From CAYSYM01 sp964435115 (GTDB lineage: Bacteria; Chloroflexota; UBA6077; CF-72): a stretch of 64,000 nucleotides of DNA. The DNA is taken from the NCBI GenBank assembly GCA_964435115.1, contig CAYSYM010000014.1, positions 4,211-68,210 of the forward strand. Reading direction: 5' to 3'. Shown here in pieces: positions 8,340 through 16,714 of this stretch (position 1 is the stretch's first letter; each line of letters opens with the position of its first letter). Under the pieces are notes generated by a model. That model had not been told where the DNA came from, did no database searches, and was given only the letters and a program-made list of their open reading frames with translations. The position numbers and the translations under genes were made by a program.

Positions 8340-9491
8340 CTACGCCCTCAGCCCCGCGTGATCGAGTCGCTCCAGGAGGCTCGGCCGCTTCGCATACCGA
8401 TCCCGTAGCCGGCCGACGCGTGCTGCGAATGCGTCGGCGCTCTCCTGGCGAGCGCTGAGGTCGCGGAGATTCTTGAGAAGTTGCACCGCCTGGTCGTACT
8501 CCCTCGGACGCTTGGCCTCGACGAGCGCCTCACCCTGGCGCCAGAGCTCCTCCTCCCGGCCGACGAGGCTATCAAGGTGCCTTGCCCTGGCAGCGGCCTG
8601 GTCCCGCTCCCGGCGCGCTTGCTCGACGGCCTTCCGCTCGACCTCCTGTCGGCGACGCAGCTCGGCCCGTTCCTCGGCTGCCGAGAGCAGCTCCGCGACC
8701 GTGCGTCCACCGACGCGAGCATCAAAGCGCGGAGCGTTCGCCTGGCGGAAACGCCCAAGGATTTCGGCACGAACGTGCGCTTCGTTGCCCTTGACCAACC
8801 GGATCAGCAAGCCATCTTTTTCGGAAACCGGGAGATCCGCGACCCAGCGCTCGAGGTCGTCCGGCGACGGCGCCTCCGGGATCTCAGGGCTGCCTGCGGC
8901 GGCGACAGCGAGCAGGTCGTCGTCGAGGCGCAAGAACTCGGCCAAGGCTTTGAGCGATGCCGAGAGGCGGCCAAGCCCCGGTGGTAGCGGCGGCTCGTGC
9001 TCCTCGTCATCGAGCAGCCCGGCCCGGGCGCCGGCAAGCCAGCCCAGGTAGCGGGCGCGCAGATCGCCACCGGCGAGCTCGGCGCGCAGCGGAAGGAGCG
9101 CCGGCATCCAGCTCGCCGCCTCCTCGTCCTCGACCCAGCCGGCGCCTTCTTCGTCTTCCGAAGTGAATTCCAGGATCAGCCGCTGACCCCTCGCCTGAAC
9201 GTCCAGGGACCCGTCGACCGCGTAGGACCGCGCCGTCTGCGCGTCGAGGAGACGACCGGGCAGCCGGAGCATGAATCGGTGCGTGCCCCAGTTGGCGACG
9301 TAGACGAAGGCGTCGAAGTACTTCTCCATCAACCTCAAGGGATCACCCTTGAAGTCGCCCCAGTGATAGAAGTTCTGGAACTGCGTCGGGGTGATCCTGG
9401 CCCGCGTGGAGAGCGCCCGCAGCTCCGCCATCTCCTGGGGCGTGAGCGGCTGGTCAACGGCCTGGAACTCGTAGTACTGGTACTCGCTCAT
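8340..9491 (-). CDS. uncharacterised conserved coiled-coil protein (YYEFQ-type)
   Basis: A 383-residue protein beginning MSEYQYYEFQAVDQPLTPQEM, followed by LRALSTRARITPTQFQNFYHWGDFKGDP and a conserved-looking YFDAFVYVANWGTHRFMLRLP segment. From memory this N-terminus defines a widespread bacterial family of unknown function, sometimes found near SWIM zinc-finger genes (none is seen here). The C-terminal third (about 265-335) is a highly charged coiled coil. The start at 9491 has GAGG 8 bases upstream; the frame extends further upstream without features. I assign no function. Confidence 0.75.
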   Translation of the reverse strand: MSEYQYYEFQAVDQPLTPQEMAELRALSTRARITPTQFQNFYHWGDFKGDPLRLMEKYFDAFVYVANWGTHRFMLRLPGRLLDAQTARSYAVDGSLDVQARGQRLILEFTSEDEEGAGWVEDEEAASWMPALLPLRAELAGGDLRARYLGWLAGARAGLLDDEEHEPPLPPGLGRLSASLKALAEFLRLDDDLLAVAAAGSPEIPEAPSPDDLERWVADLPVSEKDGLLIRLVKGNEAHVRAEILGRFRQANAPRFDARVGGRTVAELLSAAEERAELRRRQEVERKAVEQARRERDQAAARARHLDSLVGREEELWRQGEALVEAKRPREYDQAVQLLKNLRDLSARQESADAFAARVGRLRDRYAKRPSLLERLDHAGLRA

Positions 9492-9502
9492 CTCAGCGAC
9501 CT

Positions 9503-10084
9503 CGTCGCTTCCGCTTCCTCGGCTGCACGGCCGACGGGCACGAGACCGCCGCAGCCGTCGGCGGTGACGAGATCGCGTTCCGCGCCAACGCGGGGCCCGT
9601 CCTGGGCGGCTCGCCAATCGACTTCCTCGGCGGGACGATCACCGGGCTCAGCCGCGGGCGGGGAGCGCTCGGCCGCGTGCGGGCCGTGGGCGGCTTCCTG
9701 GTCAACGCGGGGCGGGTCCGCGGCGGCGTCACCGCGCACTGCGAGTTGCCGGAGAATCTCGCCCGCCGCCTGGGTCTCGGGTCGCCGGTGCGCCGCGGCC
9801 TGGTGCACGCGCTTGAGCGATGGGACGGCCGCGGCCTGCCGGCCGGCCTGGCAGGCGAAGCCATCGAGCTGTCGTCACGGATCGTGTCCCTGGCGCGCGA
9901 TGTCGAGGTGCTCCACCGGCTCTGCCCGCCCGACGAGGTCCGCACCATGCTGCACCGCCGGCGCGGGGCTGCCTACGATCCCGCGGTCGTGGACGCGTTC
10001 GAGCGGTGCCGGCCGGCGATCGTCGAGGAGCTTGAGGCCGGCCAGGGTATCGCGCCCGGAGCCGGCGGGACCCTGCCGGCCGGC
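9503..10084 (+). pseudogene. remnant of an HD-domain phosphohydrolase (HD-GYP-like)
   Basis: In the frame read from 9503 the translation contains FRFLGCTADGHETAAAVGGDE, then VTAHCELPENLARRLGL, then LERWDGRGLPAGLAGEAI and MLHRRRGAAYDPAVVDAFERC. These match the first, divergent HD-GYP-like module of large HD-domain proteins, some fused to LuxR-type DNA-binding domains: a WDGRGxP in place of WDGxGYP, then the RRxGxxYDP motif. Both ends are missing: upstream the sequence becomes the 5' end of the leftward gene starting at 9491, and downstream the frame runs without a stop into the antisense of the next gene. About 194 codons are intact without frameshift. Likely a gene fragment, not an expressed enzyme. 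Confidence 0.7.
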
Positions 10085-11953
10085 TCAGTTCACGACGAGC
10101 GGGATCTCGACCGACTTCGTGATCCCACCGCCGGACGCCTCGAGGGTGATCCAGTAGATGTCGCCCTCCGGGACACGCGTGGTCTCGAAGCGGATGGCGG
10201 CGACGTCTCCGGGCTGGATCGGGCCCGGGAGCGCCACGTCGAACGGCAGCGTGCTGCCGTCCTGCACGTCGTCAGGGAAGCGGTTCCTGCTCCAGCGCGC
10301 GATCGCGAGCGTGATGGGGTCGTTGAAGTCCTCGCGACTGAACGTCGTCACGCGGTACTCGGCAGGCTGGCCCCGGGCCACCGTGTCGCCCACCGGCCCT
10401 TCGGCCACGGACATGACGAACTCGCGCGCCACGCTGCCGGGCAGGCCCAGCCGCGGGGCGATGACGGGCGCGGCCGGGTCCACACCCTCCTCTACGACCA
10501 GGAGCGGGTCGCCGCCGATGTAGTAGTAGCCGGGCGGGTCCAGCGGGTGGGACGCCGTGGCGCCCGGAAGGTCGACCACCCACCAGCCCTGGCTCTCCTG
10601 GAGCGCGCGCTCGCCGCCCCGTCGGTCGACCAGCCTGGCGCTCGTGCCGTTCTTCTTCACGCGCACCGTGCTCGTGGAGCCGTCGCCGTTCCATAGCACG
10701 CTGACCCGCTGGTTACCGGGGCGATCCAGGGCTACCTGGTACACCTGCCAGTTGGGCACGAGCGCGCCGGGATCGTCGGGCCAGACCGAGATCCCGAACG
10801 GGTTGCGCTCGCGTTTGAGCGGGACGAACCGGGCCTGGGCGTAGCCGGAGAAGGAGCGGATCGCCACCTTCAGCGCATCCGCGACCGGGCGCCGGCTGCC
10901 GTCGTCTCGGGTGAGCCCCCACGCCTCGGGCTGCTGGCACGAGTCGTCGTCGACGATCTGGTAGAACTCGATGCGCTGGTAGCCCGCGGCCGCGGCCATG
11001 GCCAACGCCTGCACGCCGTAGGCGGCCTGCTGCTCCATCGTGGTCGGTACGAACTTCTTGCTCGGTACGTGCCTGTCCGCGCAGGGGATCTGCCGGTCGT
11101 CAGACGGCATGGCGTTCGTTTCTGTCAGCCAGACCGGCTTGTCGAGGCCGAACTTCCGCTGGATGCCCTTGAACACACCGTAAACGCGGTAGACGTCGTC
11201 CGGGGCCCGGTACAGGTTCAGCGACACCACGTCGTGGTAGAAGCCGTTGCTGGCGGCGTCGGGATCCCGTGCCAGGATGGCGAGGATACGCTCGTAGAAC
11301 TGCGTTCGGCCGACGTTCTGCTCGACCCAGTAGGACGTGCCGGGGAAGGAGACCGTGGCGGAGGGGTTGGCCTTCTTCGCGGCCAGGTAGCCCACCTTCA
11401 TGAGCTGGGCGAACTCCTCGTCGGTGCCCTTCCAGGTGAACGAGCCGCCGGCGCCCGGGTCCGTCTCGCGGAACTCGGGCTCGTTCCAGATGATCCACTC
11501 GTTGATGCGGCCCGCGTAGTACTTCACCGTCTCGTAGACGAAGCGGCCGAAGTAGTTGTCCGGGTGGTCGAACGGGAGGAAGAGGTTCCTGGGCACCGAG
11601 CGCTGGCCGTCGGCCGGGTTCTGCTGAGCCCAGGCGGGCGTGAACTGGAGGAGGCCTGCCACTCGGACGCCCCGGTTGAGCTCTCCCTGCAGCTTCTTCT
11701 TGTCGAGTGAAAAGCCGAGGTTGCTGAAATCACCCGGGCCCCTGGGCTGGATCTGGCTCCAGCCGAGCACCAGCCGTTCCCAGCCGGCTCCCAGGTCGGC
11801 CATCGTGCTGACGTTCTTGTACCCCTCGGCGATGCCGAGCCGCGGATCCAGCGCCGGTGCCGGGACGGTGCCAGCCGGCTCGGCCAGCGCAGGGGTGGCG
11901 GAACCGACGACCACGCTCAGGAGAACCACGACCGAGACGACGCGACGCTTCAT
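10085..11953 (-). CDS. secreted clan GH-A glycoside-hydrolase-like protein
   Basis: A 622-residue protein with a Sec signal (MKRRVVSVVVLLSVVVGSATPALA). It has a TIM-barrel-like part with the acid/base motif WIIWNEPEF (E158) and a candidate nucleophile in VWLTETNAMP (E278), the two catalytic glutamates of clan GH-A enzymes (GH5/GH39-like). Residues from about 390 form beta-rich C-terminal domains. The start ATG at 11953 has GGAAGGA 7 bases upstream; the frame continues to 11989 without a signal peptide. It is predicted to act outside the cytoplasm on a glycan. Exact family and substrate are not determinable by eye. Its 3' end abuts the HD-domain remnant. Confidence 0.8.
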   Translation of the reverse strand: MKRRVVSVVVLLSVVVGSATPALAEPAGTVPAPALDPRLGIAEGYKNVSTMADLGAGWERLVLGWSQIQPRGPGDFSNLGFSLDKKKLQGELNRGVRVAGLLQFTPAWAQQNPADGQRSVPRNLFLPFDHPDNYFGRFVYETVKYYAGRINEWIIWNEPEFRETDPGAGGSFTWKGTDEEFAQLMKVGYLAAKKANPSATVSFPGTSYWVEQNVGRTQFYERILAILARDPDAASNGFYHDVVSLNLYRAPDDVYRVYGVFKGIQRKFGLDKPVWLTETNAMPSDDRQIPCADRHVPSKKFVPTTMEQQAAYGVQALAMAAAAGYQRIEFYQIVDDDSCQQPEAWGLTRDDGSRRPVADALKVAIRSFSGYAQARFVPLKRERNPFGISVWPDDPGALVPNWQVYQVALDRPGNQRVSVLWNGDGSTSTVRVKKNGTSARLVDRRGGERALQESQGWWVVDLPGATASHPLDPPGYYYIGGDPLLVVEEGVDPAAPVIAPRLGLPGSVAREFVMSVAEGPVGDTVARGQPAEYRVTTFSREDFNDPITLAIARWSRNRFPDDVQDGSTLPFDVALPGPIQPGDVAAIRFETTRVPEGDIYWITLEASGGGITKSVEIPLVVN

Positions 11954-12030
11954 TCGCCTGTCCTTCCAGGTGAGAGGGCGGGTGGCCACTTCCGCCGCGG
12001 CCTGGCGACGGGCGGGGTCGGCAGCGCCGA

Positions 12031-12060
12031 TTCATAGTCCGGCACTGGCGGTCGCCACAA
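12031..12060 (-). promoter_or_regulatory. putative promoter of the secreted glycosidase-like gene
   Basis: On the minus strand TTGTGG (12055-12060) and TATGAA (12031-12036) are 18 bases apart, about 80 bases upstream of the start at 11953. The rest of the 387-base gap to 12341 shows only the rightward promoter at 12303-12331. Confidence 0.3.
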
Positions 12061-12302
12061 GGGGGCGGTACGTGCCCGAATCTGTGGGTGGGTGAGGGAC
12101 CAGCGCCCGGACCCGCGGACCCGGGAGGGCCAGCGGACCCGGGGCTGATGCTCCACCCACTCCAATCATCGGCAGTTGGCACCGCCTGGCCCAGAGCCAG
12201 CTCGTGCGTGGAACGAAGCCCGTCGAGCGAGTGGCAGTTCTACGTGCGCCGCTGAGCGGGCGCCGGTCCGGTGGCGGCAGGGCCACCTCGCGTGTGGGGA
12301 TG

Positions 12303-12331
12303 TTGACGCGACGGCTGCGCGGCGCCATAGT
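12303..12331 (+). promoter_or_regulatory. promoter for a near-leaderless transcript
   Basis: TTGACG (12303-12308) and CATAGT (12326-12331) are 17 bases apart. The ATG at 12341 begins 9 bases after the -10 box, so the transcript would start at or within a few bases of the start codon. No ribosome-binding site is present. Confidence 0.6.
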
Positions 12332-12340
12332 CTGGTCACG

Positions 12341-12709
12341 ATGCTCGGTGCTTCACGGGTGAGTCCTCGAACAGGATCGCTGCGCTCGCCGCTGCCGCTG
12401 CTGGCGGCGGGCATCCTCGTCGCGCTGCTGCTGATTCTCCTGGTGGCCCAGCCACCCAGACAGCCGAGCTTCGACCCGTCCACCGTCGAGGCGCTCAGCC
12501 CGAGTGAAGTCCTGACCCTCGTGGCTCGCGAGATGCGGTCGGACGAAGCGGCGCTCCAGGTCGTGCGCGAGGGCCAGGCGCGCTTCGACGACGGGACGTG
12601 GTACGTCACGGTCGGGGACGCGCAGTTCCACTTCAGCCAGCGGAACCGCGTCGTCGTGGCCGATAACGAGGCGGCCCAGGTCCTGCAGTTCCGCAGCCGG
12701 TCGCCCTGA
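12341..12709 (+). CDS. small membrane-anchored protein of unknown function
   Basis: A 122-residue protein with one membrane segment (LPLLAAGILVALLLILLVA, about 18-36), a proline-rich linker and a soluble C-terminal domain of about 80 residues: EVLTLVAREMRSDEAALQVVREGQ, then FDDGTWYVTVGDAQFHFSQRN. Orientation is probably N-in with an extracytoplasmic C-terminal domain. No family recognised. The ATG at 12341 sits just behind a TTGACG/CATAGT promoter, which supports this start over the longer frame from 12176. Confidence 0.65.
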   Translation: MLGASRVSPRTGSLRSPLPLLAAGILVALLLILLVAQPPRQPSFDPSTVEALSPSEVLTLVAREMRSDEAALQVVREGQARFDDGTWYVTVGDAQFHFSQRNRVVVADNEAAQVLQFRSRSP

Positions 12710-12835
12710 GCCACTGCCGGCCGGGGGTTGGCGCCTCGCGGTTGGGGGTCAGCGCCCAGCGCTCGGGCACCCCGGGCCAGGGACCCGAGACCTCAGCCGT
12801 GAGACCTCCGGCCCGCAGCCCGCGGCACGTCGCGC

Positions 12836-13342
12836 TCAGGCGATGTCGGGGTCACCTTCCACGTCGACCCGGACGGGGGCGCTCGCTTCGGCCTCGGCCG
12901 GTTCGGCGAACGCCGCCGTCAGCTCGTCCGCCCAGCGCTCGGCGTCCACGAACTGAATCGCGTACGCCCCGTCGTCCTCGGTTGGCGCGGCCGGGATCCG
13001 GGCGTCGATCCACCCCTCGCGCAGCCCGCGCACGACGACCTCGGTGGCGCGAGTGACGAACTGGGTGTAGCTCACCCTGGCCAGCCCGAGCGCTTCATAC
13101 GTCTCCCGCCCGCGCCCGTCAGCCGTCCACATCAGCTCGATGAGCTTCAGATGGCGCGGGTAGAACTCCGCCACGCGCTGGTCGGGCGGGGCAAACCAGC
13201 GGTCCACGAGCCCTTCGAGCGGACCCATCGTCCGGAAGGGTCCGCCGCAGTCCCCGCAGGCGCGCTCCTCGCCCTCGCGCAGCCACCCCCGGGCCCCGCA
13301 CCGGTCGCAGATCACGCGCCGCAGGCGCGGGTCAGCAGCCAT
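12836..13342 (-). CDS. zinc-ribbon protein of unknown function
   Basis: A 168-residue protein whose N-terminus has two CxxC knuckles, CDRCG near residue 12 and CGDCGG near residue 29, forming a predicted rubredoxin-type zinc ribbon. The remainder is mostly helical (DQRVAEFYPRHLKLIELMW; YTQFVTRATEVVVRGLREGWID) and ends in an acidic tail. ATG at 13342 is preceded by GGGAAGGGCAAGG. Nothing in the neighbourhood points to a role. The following minus-strand gene is 71 bases upstream. Confidence 0.65.
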   Translation of the reverse strand: MAADPRLRRVICDRCGARGWLREGEERACGDCGGPFRTMGPLEGLVDRWFAPPDQRVAEFYPRHLKLIELMWTADGRGRETYEALGLARVSYTQFVTRATEVVVRGLREGWIDARIPAAPTEDDGAYAIQFVDAERWADELTAAFAEPAEAEASAPVRVDVEGDPDIA

Positions 13343-13413
13343 CCTTGCCCTTCCCGCCGCGCTGCCGTCGCCGCACCGGCGCGATCGCGGCCCAGCGGTG
13401 GCCAGAGGCAGCG

Positions 13414-13731
13414 CTACTCATCCGAGCGGGCGATGAGGCGAATGGCGATCTCCCACACCAGGACGTAGATGGCGAGGAGGGCCAGCACTACCGCGAGGGT
13501 GAGCAGGTTGCTGATCTGGCCGAACGTGCGGATGTCCGCGAGCTTGGTGTAGACGGCGAGCAGCAGCGCCACCACCGCCCCGGCGGCGAACACGCCGCTC
13601 ACCAGCATCGTCGCCCCGCCCGAGGCGGTGGTCCGCGGTGGGCGGTAGTCCTCGAACGTCGGGGGGCGGCTGGCGCTGGCGACGGGCTCGCGCTCCTCGC
13701 GCTCTGAGCGGGGGCGGGTGGGGGTTGACAC
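13414..13731 (-). CDS. small two-TM membrane protein
   Basis: About 105 residues from a GTG at 13731: a charged N-terminus, then two hydrophobic helices (GATMLVSGVFAAGAVVALLLAVY and LLTLAVVLALLAIYVLVWEIAI) joined by a short loop, and a charged C-terminus. No family recognised. The start is uncertain: an in-frame ATG near 13780 would overlap the divergent glycosyltransferase gene, so I prefer the GTG. Both genes would then share a compact divergent promoter region of about 40 bases. Confidence 0.5.
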   Translation of the reverse strand: MSTPTRPRSEREEREPVASASRPPTFEDYRPPRTTASGGATMLVSGVFAAGAVVALLLAVYTKLADIRTFGQISNLLTLAVVLALLAIYVLVWEIAIRLIARSDE

Positions 13732-13752
13732 GGCGTCAGTCAATGGTAAGCA
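13725..13752 (+). promoter_or_regulatory. putative promoter of the first glycan operon
   Basis: A consensus -35 TTGACA (13725-13730) is followed after 16 bases by TAAGCA (13747-13752), 16 bases before the GTG at 13769. The -35 overlaps the start codon of the divergent small membrane protein gene. Confidence 0.45.
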
Positions 13753-13768
13753 TTCCTGGGTCTCAATC

Positions 13769-14980
13769 GTGCGCATCTTCTTCGCAGTCCCTCGCGCGGC
13801 GTGGGTCGACCTCAATCTGCGGCGCTCGCTGGAAGCGATGGGCCACGAGCTGATTCCGTTCACCTTTCCCGGGTGGCCGGACGACGCAGACCCCGCCTGG
13901 CGCGACCGGGGGAAGCCTGCCACCAACCAGCGCCTGCTCGATGCGTTCCAGTCAGCGCTGCGCCGCGGACGGGTCGACCTCTTCTACGGCTACCTCTACA
14001 GCTCGGTGGTCTACCCGGAGACCATCCAGACGCTGCGCGGGTTCGGCGTGCCAACCGTCAACTTCTCCTGCAACAACGTCCACCAGTTCGAGCTGGTAGA
14101 GCGCATCGCGCCCCAGTTCGACCTGTGCGTCGTCCCGGAGCAGCAGGCCGTGGCTCGATTCCAGGCGGTGGGGGCGCGTCCCATCCGCATCCAGCTCGCC
14201 GCCAATCCGGCGGTCTACCGGCCCTACCCGCTGGCCAGGACGGTCGACGTGGCGTTCGTCGGCCAACGCTATGCCGACCGCGCCGACCTCCTAAGCCACC
14301 TGTACCGCCACGGCATCCAGGTGCGCGCCTGGGGCGCGGGCTGGCAGAAGCGCAAGAAGCCGAACCTCCAGACGATCAAGGCGGCCCTCGCGCTCGTCGA
14401 AGACGAGCGGCTGGACGGCGTGCGTCGGCTCCTGCGGTCCAGGGGCGCGGCCGCGGCACCCGCGCCGGCTGTCGACGCGAACGTAGAGCGCGACGTCGCG
14501 GCCTTCGGGGGGCCCCGGCTGCTGCAGGGCGACCTGGTCAGGACCTTCAGCCGCAGCCACGTCAGCCTTGGCTTCGCCACGGCTGGCGACTCGCACCGTG
14601 GCCCGCGGCGACTCACCCACCTGCGGCTGCGCGAGTTCGAAGCCCCGATGAGCGGCGCGCTCTACCTGACGGAACGCCAGGACGAGCTGGCGGAGTACTT
14701 CCGCATTGGCGAGGAGGTGCTCTGCTACGAGAGTCGGGACGACCTGCTGGCGCAGGTCCGCTACTATCTGGCGCACCCGGAACAGGCCGAGCGCGTCCGC
14801 CGCGCCGGCTACGAGCGCGCGTTGAGAGAGCACACCTGGCAGCACCGGTTCCGCGAGCTGTTCGCCGCGCTGGGCCTGCGCGCGGCCACGGCTCAGGAGG
14901 TGGGCCAGCGGCGGGCGTACGCTGGCACAGGCGGCGGCCCACCTGCTGCGGCTCCTCCAGCGAAAGCGCCCAGCGCTTGA
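13769..14980 (+). CDS. CgeB-like glycosyltransferase (GT-B fold)
   Basis: A 403-residue cytoplasmic protein. MRIFFAVPRAAWVDLNLRRSLEAMGHEL starts a GT-B N-terminal domain. The C-terminal half has HVSLGFATAGDS, RLREFEAPMSGALYLTE and QDELAEYFRIGEEVLCYES, the pattern of the CgeB/Glyco_trans_1_2 group of spore- and surface-associated glycosyltransferases. GTG at 13769 is chosen over an upstream GTG (13718) because the fold begins there and the promoter lies between. First of five rightward genes ending at 19004. Donor and acceptor unknown; the proline/alanine-rich tail is likely disordered. Confidence 0.75.
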   Translation: MRIFFAVPRAAWVDLNLRRSLEAMGHELIPFTFPGWPDDADPAWRDRGKPATNQRLLDAFQSALRRGRVDLFYGYLYSSVVYPETIQTLRGFGVPTVNFSCNNVHQFELVERIAPQFDLCVVPEQQAVARFQAVGARPIRIQLAANPAVYRPYPLARTVDVAFVGQRYADRADLLSHLYRHGIQVRAWGAGWQKRKKPNLQTIKAALALVEDERLDGVRRLLRSRGAAAAPAPAVDANVERDVAAFGGPRLLQGDLVRTFSRSHVSLGFATAGDSHRGPRRLTHLRLREFEAPMSGALYLTERQDELAEYFRIGEEVLCYESRDDLLAQVRYYLAHPEQAERVRRAGYERALREHTWQHRFRELFAALGLRAATAQEVGQRRAYAGTGGGPPAAAPPAKAPSA

Positions 14981-14983
14981 GGC

Positions 14984-15751
14984 GTGACCGGGCAGCGTGC
15001 GCGTCCAGCCCAGGAGCGGCTGGCCGACGATCCGACCTCCGAGTTGTGGGGCGAGCACCTGAGCCGGTACCGGTTCGCGTGCCAGGGAGCGGCGGGCCTC
15101 CGCGTGCTGGATGTCGCCTGCGGGGCGGGGTTTGGCCTGCGCCGGCTGCGCCAGGCCGGCGCTCGCGCGTTCGGGTTCGATCTTGACCTGTCCGCGCTGC
15201 GCGCGAGTCGCGACACCCAGGCCGTGCCGGTGGCAGCGGCGGATGCAGGGCGCCTGCCGCTGGCTGACGACTCGATCGACCTGGCCGTGTCGTTCGAGAC
15301 GCTCGAGCACGTCCCGGATGCGGAGGTGATGGTGGCCGAGCTGCGCCGGGTGATCCGGCCGGCGGGTCGGCTCATCCTGTCAACCCCCAATCGCGCGTTC
15401 GGCCCACCCGAGCTCCACACGCGCAACCCGTTCCACGTGCGAGAGTTCACCGGCCACGAGCTGCAGGCGCTCCTCGCCCGCCACTTCGAGCAGGTGGTGG
15501 TGCACGGCCAGTGGCCGGAGCCGAGCTACCGCTACGTCCCGTTCCGCATGGTCGCGCCCGACCGCAGCGCCCGGGCCATGCTGTGGAAACTGCAGAACCG
15601 GCTGCCAGTCGCGGCCAGGGAGGCGCTGGCGCGAGCGGTGAGCGGGGGCCCGTTCTACCCGGGGGAGACGGACTACCGGTTCCTGCCTGAGGCGTGGGCC
15701 GGTGCGCACGGCTTGCTGGCCGTGGCAGCGCGACCCCGCGCGCGCTCGTGA
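14984..15751 (+). CDS. class I SAM-dependent methyltransferase
   Basis: A 255-residue protein with motif I VLDVACGAGFG (about 41-51), the acidic end of strand 2 in FGFDLD, AADAGRLPLADDSIDLAVSFETLEHV and the post-II segment VIRPAGRLILSTPN. This is a Methyltransf_11-type enzyme. GTG start 3 bases after the previous stop, so co-translated. In this context it may methylate a sugar or nucleotide-sugar, but the substrate cannot be deduced. Confidence 0.85.
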   Translation: MTGQRARPAQERLADDPTSELWGEHLSRYRFACQGAAGLRVLDVACGAGFGLRRLRQAGARAFGFDLDLSALRASRDTQAVPVAAADAGRLPLADDSIDLAVSFETLEHVPDAEVMVAELRRVIRPAGRLILSTPNRAFGPPELHTRNPFHVREFTGHELQALLARHFEQVVVHGQWPEPSYRYVPFRMVAPDRSARAMLWKLQNRLPVAAREALARAVSGGPFYPGETDYRFLPEAWAGAHGLLAVAARPRARS

Positions 15752-15757
15752 CCGCCC

Positions 15758-16714
15758 ATGCCAGCCCAGGTCGGTGTCGTCATCCCCACCTACAACCGGG
15801 CGGGGTACGTTGCCCAGGCGATCCAGAGCGCGCTCGACCAGGAGCTGCCGGGGGGCTCGGTCGAGGTGGTCGTCGTGGACGACGGCTCGACCGACGACAC
15901 GGCAGACGTCGCGGCGCGATTTGGCTCACGCGTGCGCTACCTGCGGCAGGAGAATCGACGCGAAGGGGCGGCGCGCAACAATGGCGCCCGGCTGACCTCG
16001 GCGCCCTACCTCGCGTTCCTCGACTCGGACGACTACTACCTGCCAGGGAAGCTGGCGACGGACGTGAGACGGCTGCAGCAGCCCGACCGGCCCGCCCTGG
16101 TGTACTCGCGCGCGCGCACCGTCGATCCCGCCGGACGGGAGATCGGCACGCGGGCGCTCCCGACACCTGAGGGCGACGTGTTCTGGGCGCTCGCGCGCGA
16201 GAGCTTCATCCCACTGAGCACGACGATCGTCCGCGCCGACGCCTTCCGCGCCTGCAACGGATTCGTCGAGGATCCGGCTCTCTCGGGTACGGCAGACTGG
16301 GAGCTGTGGATGCGCCTGGCGGCGCGCTGGCGCGTGGGGTACAGCGGGCAGGCCGCGACATGCGTGCGCGTCCACCCGCGCAACATGCTCGGCGATCCGG
16401 GCTGGATGGAACGGGCGATGCTGGCCGGCGTCCACCACGCGCTCAACGACGACGTGGTCGCACAGAGGGCGCGAGGAGCATACGGACGGGTGCGTTCACA
16501 CATGTACGTCACGATCGCGCTCAACGCGTACGGGAACGGTCGCCGCGGGCGGAGCCTGTACTGGCTGGGGCGCGCGGTGCGTGAGTGGTCGCCGCAGGTG
16601 CGGGAGCGTCGGTTTCTCGGCGCACTCGCGCGGGCGGCGATCGGCCAGGGGACGATCAGGCGGCTCCGCCCGGCCGGGCCGAGGCGAAGCCAGGGATCGG
16701 CGGTGCGCCCGTGA
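15758..16714 (+). CDS. glycosyltransferase family 2 protein
   Basis: A 318-residue GT-A enzyme: VGVVIPTYNRAGYVAQAIQSAL at the N-terminus, nucleotide-binding VVVVDDGSTDDT near residue 40, the DxD equivalent in YLAFLDSDDYY near residue 90 and a C-terminal GTADWELWMRLA acceptor-side motif. Soluble. The stop overlaps the GTG of the next gene (GTGA). Predicted to add a sugar to the growing glycan on the cytoplasmic face. Confidence 0.88.
   Translation: MPAQVGVVIPTYNRAGYVAQAIQSALDQELPGGSVEVVVVDDGSTDDTADVAARFGSRVRYLRQENRREGAARNNGARLTSAPYLAFLDSDDYYLPGKLATDVRRLQQPDRPALVYSRARTVDPAGREIGTRALPTPEGDVFWALARESFIPLSTTIVRADAFRACNGFVEDPALSGTADWELWMRLAARWRVGYSGQAATCVRVHPRNMLGDPGWMERAMLAGVHHALNDDVVAQRARGAYGRVRSHMYVTIALNAYGNGRRGRSLYWLGRAVREWSPQVRERRFLGALARAAIGQGTIRRLRPAGPRRSQGSAVRP

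Noticed and set aside
9677..10696. A long rightward open frame of about 340 codons
   Set aside because: Only its first part (to about 10084) looks like a real protein fragment; the rest is antisense to the signal-peptide-bearing glycosidase gene.
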